Source: an uncultured Acetatifactor sp. (GTDB taxonomy: Bacteria; Bacillota; Clostridia; Lachnospirales; Lachnospiraceae). From it: 55,369 nt of DNA. Below the pieces are notes generated by a model that made no database searches, was not told where the DNA came from, and saw only the letters and a program-made list of their open reading frames with translations. Below are positions 51,050-55,369 of this stretch, piece after piece (the first letter of the stretch is position 1; each line of letters begins with the position of its first letter). The stretch is taken from positions 1 to 55,369 of the forward strand of contig CAKRYI010000018.1 in assembly GCA_934426825.1 (NCBI GenBank), read 5' to 3'. A program made the position numbers and the translations under genes.

Positions 51050-52075
51050 CTATTTTTCCTCAAATATTTTCAACCGTTTCGCAATCTCATCCGGATCCGG
51101 CAGCATTGCTTTCATATCTTCTGGTACTGTATTTCGCAACTGATAGGTAGCAACACCAATCAGGGCATTCGTTTGTTTCAAAGCATACTCTACAAATGTT
51201 TTGTCTTTGCTCTTACAAATAATAATACCAATAGACGGATTCTCGTCGGGTAATTTTATCTGCTCATCCAATGCGGTTAAATACATCTGCATTTTTCCAG
51301 CATATTCCGCTTCAAACTCGCCTATTTTCAATTCTATTGCAACTAAACTTCTAAGTCTGCGATGAAAAAGCAATAAATCAATATACAAATCTCTGCTTCC
51401 CACTACTAAGTGATACTGATTACCTATGAAAGTAAAATCCCCACCCATTTCTATAAGAAATGCTCTAATATTATTAACCAACTGCATTTCCAATTCATGC
51501 TCTGAATATTCCGGTGATAACTCTGCAAAATCAAATGTGTATTCATCCTTAACTGCTAATTTTGCCTGTACTCTGCGTTCTGCCGGAAGTGTCACGTCAA
51601 AATTGGTCTGATTTAATAAATATTTTTCATATGTTTGTGCTTCTACAAAATTTGTCAGCACACGCTTTGTCCAGCCATAGCGTTTTGCCATTTGAATATA
51701 AAATTCTCGTTGCAAATCATCTTTACATTTTTCCATAATGACAATATTATTGCTCCAGCTAATTTCTCGCACCATTGGTGCGAGTTTTTCAGATTCACAA
51801 TATGTCAAATAGAAATTTCGCATTCTCCATAAATTTGCTGCTGAATATCCTTTAGCTCCGGGAAATTCTTTTTGCAATTCTTTTGATAAGACTTGTACAA
51901 TTGATTTTCCCCAGCCGTTTTCCTGCTGTTGTCTATAAATCTCTTCACCGATTTCCCAATATAAATTTATAGTTTCAGAATTAATCGTTTTTAACACATG
52001 ATACTGTTTTTCCTGTATTAAATGCTTTAAATCATCCACCAAAGACTCATATCCCACAATTTCATTCTTTTCCAT
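51050..52075 (-). CDS. YhcG-type PD-(D/E)xK nuclease (DUF1016)
   Basis: About 341 residues: N-terminal DUF1016 domain (LYWEIGEEIYRQQQENGWGK, KELQKEFPGAKGYSAANLWR, REISWSNNIVIMEKCKDD) and C-terminal PD-(D/E)xK nuclease with GSRDLYIDLLLFHRRLRSLV followed by VAIELKIGEF (the D...ExK set). These proteins occur in mobile islands and restriction loci; the activity is probably DNA cleavage. The ATG at 52075 follows GAGG closely. The extra N-terminal stretch to 52120 arises from a 17-bp palindrome (52097-52113) that recurs inside the gene at 51767-51783. Confidence 0.87.
   Translation of the reverse strand: MEKNEIVGYESLVDDLKHLIQEKQYHVLKTINSETINLYWEIGEEIYRQQQENGWGKSIVQVLSKELQKEFPGAKGYSAANLWRMRNFYLTYCESEKLAPMVREISWSNNIVIMEKCKDDLQREFYIQMAKRYGWTKRVLTNFVEAQTYEKYLLNQTNFDVTLPAERRVQAKLAVKDEYTFDFAELSPEYSEHELEMQLVNNIRAFLIEMGGDFTFIGNQYHLVVGSRDLYIDLLLFHRRLRSLVAIELKIGEFEAEYAGKMQMYLTALDEQIKLPDENPSIGIIICKSKDKTFVEYALKQTNALIGVATYQLRNTVPEDMKAMLPDPDEIAKRLKIFEEK
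51766..51784. repeat. Palindrome inside the YhcG-type gene, copy 1
   Basis: CTCGCACCATTGGTGCGAG, nine-base arms around a central T. The same palindrome with a central A lies just before the gene at 52096-52113. In the gene it encodes APMVRE. Confidence 0.7.
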
Positions 52076-52095
52076 ATACCTCACCATTTCCATTT

Positions 52096-52113
52096 CTCGC
52101 ACCAATGGTGCGA
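52096..52113. repeat. Palindrome before the YhcG-type gene, copy 2
   Basis: CTCGCACCAATGGTGCGA, 8-base arms around a central A. It lies about 20 bp upstream of the likely start codon, where an operator or hairpin could control the gene. Confidence 0.65.
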
Positions 52114-52180
52114 TTTTCACTATCAGCTTATCGCATCAAGACATCGTTTTATACTTACAAATAAATATAGAATTTGCCGA

Positions 52181-52768
52181 TTACAATACTACTCTTTCAT
52201 TTGCGCGTGCATAAAAAATAACTTTAGGATTACGACTCATGACAATTTTCCAATCTTCTTTAAGCTCTACATTGTTATCATAAGCGTCAAGATAATCTAT
52301 AGGCTCCAAATCGCCAACAAAACAAGAACCATCATCCAAAATGAGAGAAATACTATCTTTACTATGACTTGGCGTAGATAAAATTTCACCTTCAATTCCT
52401 ATGCTGTGAAGAAATACTCTGCTTTCTTTACATTTAACCAAAACAGCATCTTCTTTGTTTATTGGCACATATTTCATCCGTGCATCCCTACTAAATATTT
52501 CATCAGAGAAATGAATATATTCGACTTGTGTATCAATCAGCAGAAGTTTTACACCCAATTCCATAAGTTCGCTTATAAGACCAATATGATCAGGATGGTA
52601 ATGTGTTGCTAAGACATAAGTAATATCACTGATTTTTATGTTGTGCTCTTTAATCGCCCTATAAAATGCAGGCAATGTTCCTGCATAGTCAGTATCGATA
52701 AGCAAATTACCGCTTATTCCATGAATAAAAAATGTATTTGTATTGCCGTATTTCAACTTACTTACCAC
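52181..52768 (-). CDS. MBL-fold metallo-hydrolase
   Basis: A 195-residue metallo-beta-lactamase fold protein. The metal motif is ATHYHPDHIGLISELM (HxHxDH), with a second ligand region ILSTPSHSKDSISLIL and an Asp in FVGDLEPIDY. Strands KYGNTNTFFIHG and NLLIDTDYAG form the usual start. It is a hydrolase of unknown substrate. The GTG at 52768 has GGAGG eight bases upstream; a GTG at 52777 also opens the frame. It ends near the YhcG-type gene and follows the MGMT-like gene by 30 bp, so the two may be co-transcribed. Confidence 0.88.
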   Translation of the reverse strand: MVSKLKYGNTNTFFIHGISGNLLIDTDYAGTLPAFYRAIKEHNIKISDITYVLATHYHPDHIGLISELMELGVKLLLIDTQVEYIHFSDEIFSRDARMKYVPINKEDAVLVKCKESRVFLHSIGIEGEILSTPSHSKDSISLILDDGSCFVGDLEPIDYLDAYDNNVELKEDWKIVMSRNPKVIFYARANERVVL

Positions 52769-52798
52769 AAACACCACCTCCGCTTATTCCAGTTTTGT

Positions 52799-53278
52799 TT
52801 ACTCCAAGTCTTCAAGAACACTTTCATAGTCCTTTACAAAATACTTGATGTTTTTACGTCCTTTTTGAAGAATTGTGTGTCCTTCAGCTTCCAGCTTCTC
52901 TTTCTGTGCTTCTACACCACCGGGATATTTTTCATTTAGCTCGCCATTTGCTTTTAATGTTCTCCAATATGGTGTTTCATCATTGGAGCGTTGGTAGCTT
53001 GCCCACGCAGCAATGGAAACAAAAATACCTGCTGTAATGGGCTCTGTAAAATCTGCACCATTTAGTTTTGCAAAATGCTCCCGTATTTTGCCAACAGTAA
53101 TTACTCTGCCACAAGGAATTTGTTTCATTACCTTGTCATAGTCAATCGGTGGAGCAAAGTACATTTTATTTCCACCATATTTCTCAATACTTTTTTTGTC
53201 TGTAATAATCTGAAACTTTGGCATATCTTTGCTATCATGCAACATAGCATTAAAATCCTTTTTATTTTCATTAGCCAT
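52799..53278 (-). CDS. MGMT family DNA-binding protein (alkyltransferase-like)
   Basis: A 159-residue protein. The MGMT DNA-binding region is visible: IPCGRVITVGKIREHFAKLN, then AGIFVSIAAWASYQ and TPYWRTLKANGELN, where alkyltransferase-like proteins have PWxR. The active-site PCHR cysteine of true repair enzymes is absent (TPYWRTLK instead), so this looks like an alkyltransferase-like protein that binds rather than repairs alkyl-guanine. AGGAGG lies eight bases before the ATG at 53278. Such genes are common cargo of Clostridial integrative elements. Confidence 0.86.
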   Translation of the reverse strand: MANENKKDFNAMLHDSKDMPKFQIITDKKSIEKYGGNKMYFAPPIDYDKVMKQIPCGRVITVGKIREHFAKLNGADFTEPITAGIFVSIAAWASYQRSNDETPYWRTLKANGELNEKYPGGVEAQKEKLEAEGHTILQKGRKNIKYFVKDYESVLEDLE

Positions 53279-53429
53279 ATCTGCCACCTCCTCCTTTAAG
53301 AATAAACATATAAACACTTCTATGCAATGAGACAGTTTTAAAAATTATCAATAAATTTTACATTGACTCAACCTTTTCAGTCTATTGCTTTGATTATATC
53401 ATGACATCAGTTATTCCGCATTAGGATTT

Positions 53430-53457
53430 AAAAAATGCGGAGCATTTTCGCTCCGCA
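53430..53457 (-). terminator. Terminator of the tnpV/relaxase operon
   Basis: On the minus strand TGCGGAGC, 6-nt loop, GCTCCGCA, then TTTTTT. It lies just after the tnpV stop. Confidence 0.9.
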
Positions 53458-53463
53458 CCTTTC

Positions 53464-53841
53464 TCACACATATATCAGTTCTCTTATCACAATCTCCTCC
53501 GCCGCACTCCGCACATTATTCATAAGTCCTACCCACTTCATCTGATTGCTCGCCTTTAATTCTTCTGTAATCCCTGCACCAGCTTTCATCTCCTCCACAA
53601 GAAGCTCAATTCTCTCATGGCATTCCTCATCTACTTCATGTAGGTACTCATTTAATTTTCCGTCCATAAGAAGCCTGATATATTCCCCTCTGCGGTGGTT
53701 TTTCAAATACTCCCACCGTATCCGTCCATATCTGCCAATCTCATAGTGCGTACCCTCCGGCAATTCTAAATCCGGATAATATAATCCGTGTGCCCCAAGT
53801 GTGTACCCTATTCCGTTTTCTCCAATGATATGCTTCTCCAT
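53464..53841 (-). CDS. tnpV: TnpV family transposon-encoded protein
   Basis: A 125-residue protein closely matching TnpV of Tn4451-type mobilisable transposons: YYPDLELPEGTHYEIGRYGR, IRWEYLKNHRRGEYIRLLMD, HEVDEECHERIELLVEEM and QMKWVGLMNNVRSAAEEIVI. Its exact role is unknown, but it travels with site-specific recombinases and mobilisation genes. It lies 9 bp downstream of the relaxase gene and ends at a strong terminator, so the two form the end of one operon. It marks this stretch as part of a mobilisable element. Confidence 0.93.
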   Translation of the reverse strand: MEKHIIGENGIGYTLGAHGLYYPDLELPEGTHYEIGRYGRIRWEYLKNHRRGEYIRLLMDGKLNEYLHEVDEECHERIELLVEEMKAGAGITEELKASNQMKWVGLMNNVRSAAEEIVIRELIYV

Positions 53842-53850
53842 AATCTGCTC

Positions 53851-55344
53851 CTATCTGCCACCTCTGTCATTCCTGTAATGGTGGCTCTGTCTGTTATCTT
53901 CTCGCTCCTTTACTTCCATTTGCTTCTGCTGTAACCTTGCCCTAAAGCTGTCCGACTCTGCCTTATTTCCGGTCTGCTGCTCCCACCTTGCAACTGCCGA
54001 CTGATAATCATTGTACTCTGCTTTAGAAGCTCTGTATTCAGCCAAGAACTCCTTTACATTTTTATAACCATAACCCTGCACAATACTTGATAAATACTGC
54101 TTCATGCTGGCTATCTGCGCTCTTAACTGCTCTGCCTGTTCCTGAAGCTTGTTGCGCTGTTTTCCTTTGAAAATACCCTTTGTTCCGGCAATCTCCTTCT
54201 CAACACTTGCAAGTTGTTGCTCCCTTTGATAGATGGCTGCATTCTGCTTCTCCAACTTGCTATAAATGTCTGCAAGTCTCAGAAACTTGGAAGCAAGTTT
54301 GGACTTCTTCGGCATTTCCGGTATCGGTTCACTTTTCGCCATCACAGGCTCATTGACTGCCTGAACCTTCGTCTGCTCTGGTTCTGCCTTAACAAACACA
54401 TTGGTCACCTTATCAGCCTTTTCCAAAGTCATTTTAAATACCTTACTAATCAAAAGCTCCAAGGCATATATCGCCATCATAATCAGGCTTTTGAACAGTG
54501 CCGGATTTCTCCCTGACTTCTGAATGGAAGCCTTTACTTTCTGTCCGATTTCGCTCTGCTTCACTTCCAAAATCTGCTCCTCCGGCACACCACTAATCAA
54601 CGCTCTATCCACAGTCTGATTCCACATGGTACGGTACTGATTATCCGTGCGTATCTGCTCCGCTTTGGGGTTGTTCTTACCAATCTTTTTCGTAGGCAGA
54701 TACACACCGTTTCTGTCAAAAACCCTGAGCTTTTGCTTATCATCTTTTACATAAATATTGATAAGGTCAGTGTAGGAGCGTTTCACTTCATCAAGGAATC
54801 TGTCGCTCTTAAACCTGCTGTCCTTGATAGTAAAAAGAGTACGCTCATATACCTCGCCCTTGGGAATGATTTTACAGCCTTTACGAAGCTGTCCGGCTTC
54901 ATCCAGTATCTCTTTTTTTGTTCGTACATGCTTTCCGTTTTCATCATAAAACATATTTCTTGTGGCAATCTTCTCCACAGGTTCATCAAGCAGCTTTCGC
55001 TCCGAAAAGATAAGATGGATATGATAGTTGGTCTTGCTTTTGTTGTGGTGCAGGGCAGCGATACACTCCACGCCATAACTTTGCTTGAAGTGTTCAGTAA
55101 AAAGTTTCAGCATCTTGTCCGGCTCATAATCCACAAAGCTTTCCGGCAGTGCAATGATAAGCTCCCTCGCTTCAATACAGGTTCCTTCCGTTCCGCTTTT
55201 CATAAATTCCTCCTGATTGCACTTGGCAAGTTCCGTCCAAAATTTACGGTCAGTTGTTTCATAAACTGCGTACAAATTTTCCTGTCTTGCTTTGTGTGAA
55301 TGGCATAATAAAAATACCCACTTTTGGCGGAGAAAATTCCCCAC
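53851..55344 (-). CDS. MobA/MobL-type relaxase (N-terminus possibly shortened)
   Basis: A 497-residue mobilisation protein. The metal-binding triad region is HHNKSKTNYHIHLIFSERKL (H-x-H), preceded by EARELIIALPESFVDYEPDK, as in MobA/MobL nucleases. The C-terminal half carries long coiled coils (QREQQLASVEKEIAGTK, NKLQEQAEQLRAQIAS). It nicks oriT and leads DNA transfer. A stop lies just upstream of the first GTG (55344) and no good ribosome site is seen; the first 30-40 residues (FLRQKWVFLLCHSHKARQEN) do not look like a relaxase start. The gene may have lost its N-terminus through a frameshift, or it starts elsewhere. The nearby right edge of the window hides the context. Confidence 0.82.
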   Translation of the reverse strand: MGNFLRQKWVFLLCHSHKARQENLYAVYETTDRKFWTELAKCNQEEFMKSGTEGTCIEARELIIALPESFVDYEPDKMLKLFTEHFKQSYGVECIAALHHNKSKTNYHIHLIFSERKLLDEPVEKIATRNMFYDENGKHVRTKKEILDEAGQLRKGCKIIPKGEVYERTLFTIKDSRFKSDRFLDEVKRSYTDLINIYVKDDKQKLRVFDRNGVYLPTKKIGKNNPKAEQIRTDNQYRTMWNQTVDRALISGVPEEQILEVKQSEIGQKVKASIQKSGRNPALFKSLIMMAIYALELLISKVFKMTLEKADKVTNVFVKAEPEQTKVQAVNEPVMAKSEPIPEMPKKSKLASKFLRLADIYSKLEKQNAAIYQREQQLASVEKEIAGTKGIFKGKQRNKLQEQAEQLRAQIASMKQYLSSIVQGYGYKNVKEFLAEYRASKAEYNDYQSAVARWEQQTGNKAESDSFRARLQQKQMEVKEREDNRQSHHYRNDRGGR

Positions 55345-55369
55345 TTTGTTATGCCTGTTTTAAACCATT

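Noticed and set aside
1..55369. tRNA or rRNA genes, retron or reverse transcriptase, known riboswitches
   Set aside because: I looked for the usual motifs and saw none; a covariance-model scan would be needed to exclude small RNAs.

Overview
The window looks like an accessory-rich chromosomal stretch from a gut Clostridia (Bacillota), most likely Lachnospiraceae. This is inferred from strong AGGAGG-type ribosome sites, the protein families present (DUF4236, TnpV, MobA/MobL-type relaxase) and hairpin-rich intergenic elements. I could not run a taxonomic search.

Left third (1-20.7 kb), a defence island. A CRISPR array with 42 visible identical repeats runs off the left edge. It faces a minus-strand type II-C operon, cas9-cas1-cas2. 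A tracrRNA with its own promoter and terminator sits just upstream of cas9. Every repeat ends in a perfect extended -10 box (TGTTATAAT), so crRNAs may be started individually, as in Neisseria. Upstream is a phosphorothioate-type operon reading sspD-sspB-sspC-sspA-sspE, followed by a 47-codon gene, a DndD-like SMC ATPase and a small unknown gene. It starts from a clear promoter (TTGATA-17-TATAAT), divergent from an Xre regulator.

Middle (20.7-34.4 kb), mostly ordinary chromosome: an ABC-class ATPase, a MIF-like tautomerase, a DUF4236 protein, a CapA-like phosphatase, an NlpC/P60 hydrolase with a two-subunit ABC exporter, a MATE transporter, a tRNA-dihydrouridine synthase and two acetyltransferases. 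Two intergenic gaps hold palindromic elements and one holds a short tandem repeat.

Right third (34.5-55.4 kb), a second defence and mobile island. It has a catalytically dead cytosine-5 methyltransferase-like domain fused to DUF4062; a four-gene operon of unknown function with a small P-loop ATPase; and a three-gene restriction-modification locus whose adenine methyltransferase motifs are split between proteins. Next comes an AT-rich segment bounded by 132-bp inverted repeats (87% identical, no gaps) that carries an AAA ATPase, an Xre regulator, a broken excisionase, a serine recombinase and a Lon-like ATPase without its protease. The end holds DUF2971, YhcG-type nuclease, MBL-fold, MGMT-like and TnpV genes and a relaxase, typical cargo and backbone of a mobilisable element.

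The most unusual items are the dead-methyltransferase/DUF4062 fusion, the unknown P-loop operon beside it, the mixed Ssp/DndD-like cluster and the tracrRNA-cas9 arrangement.
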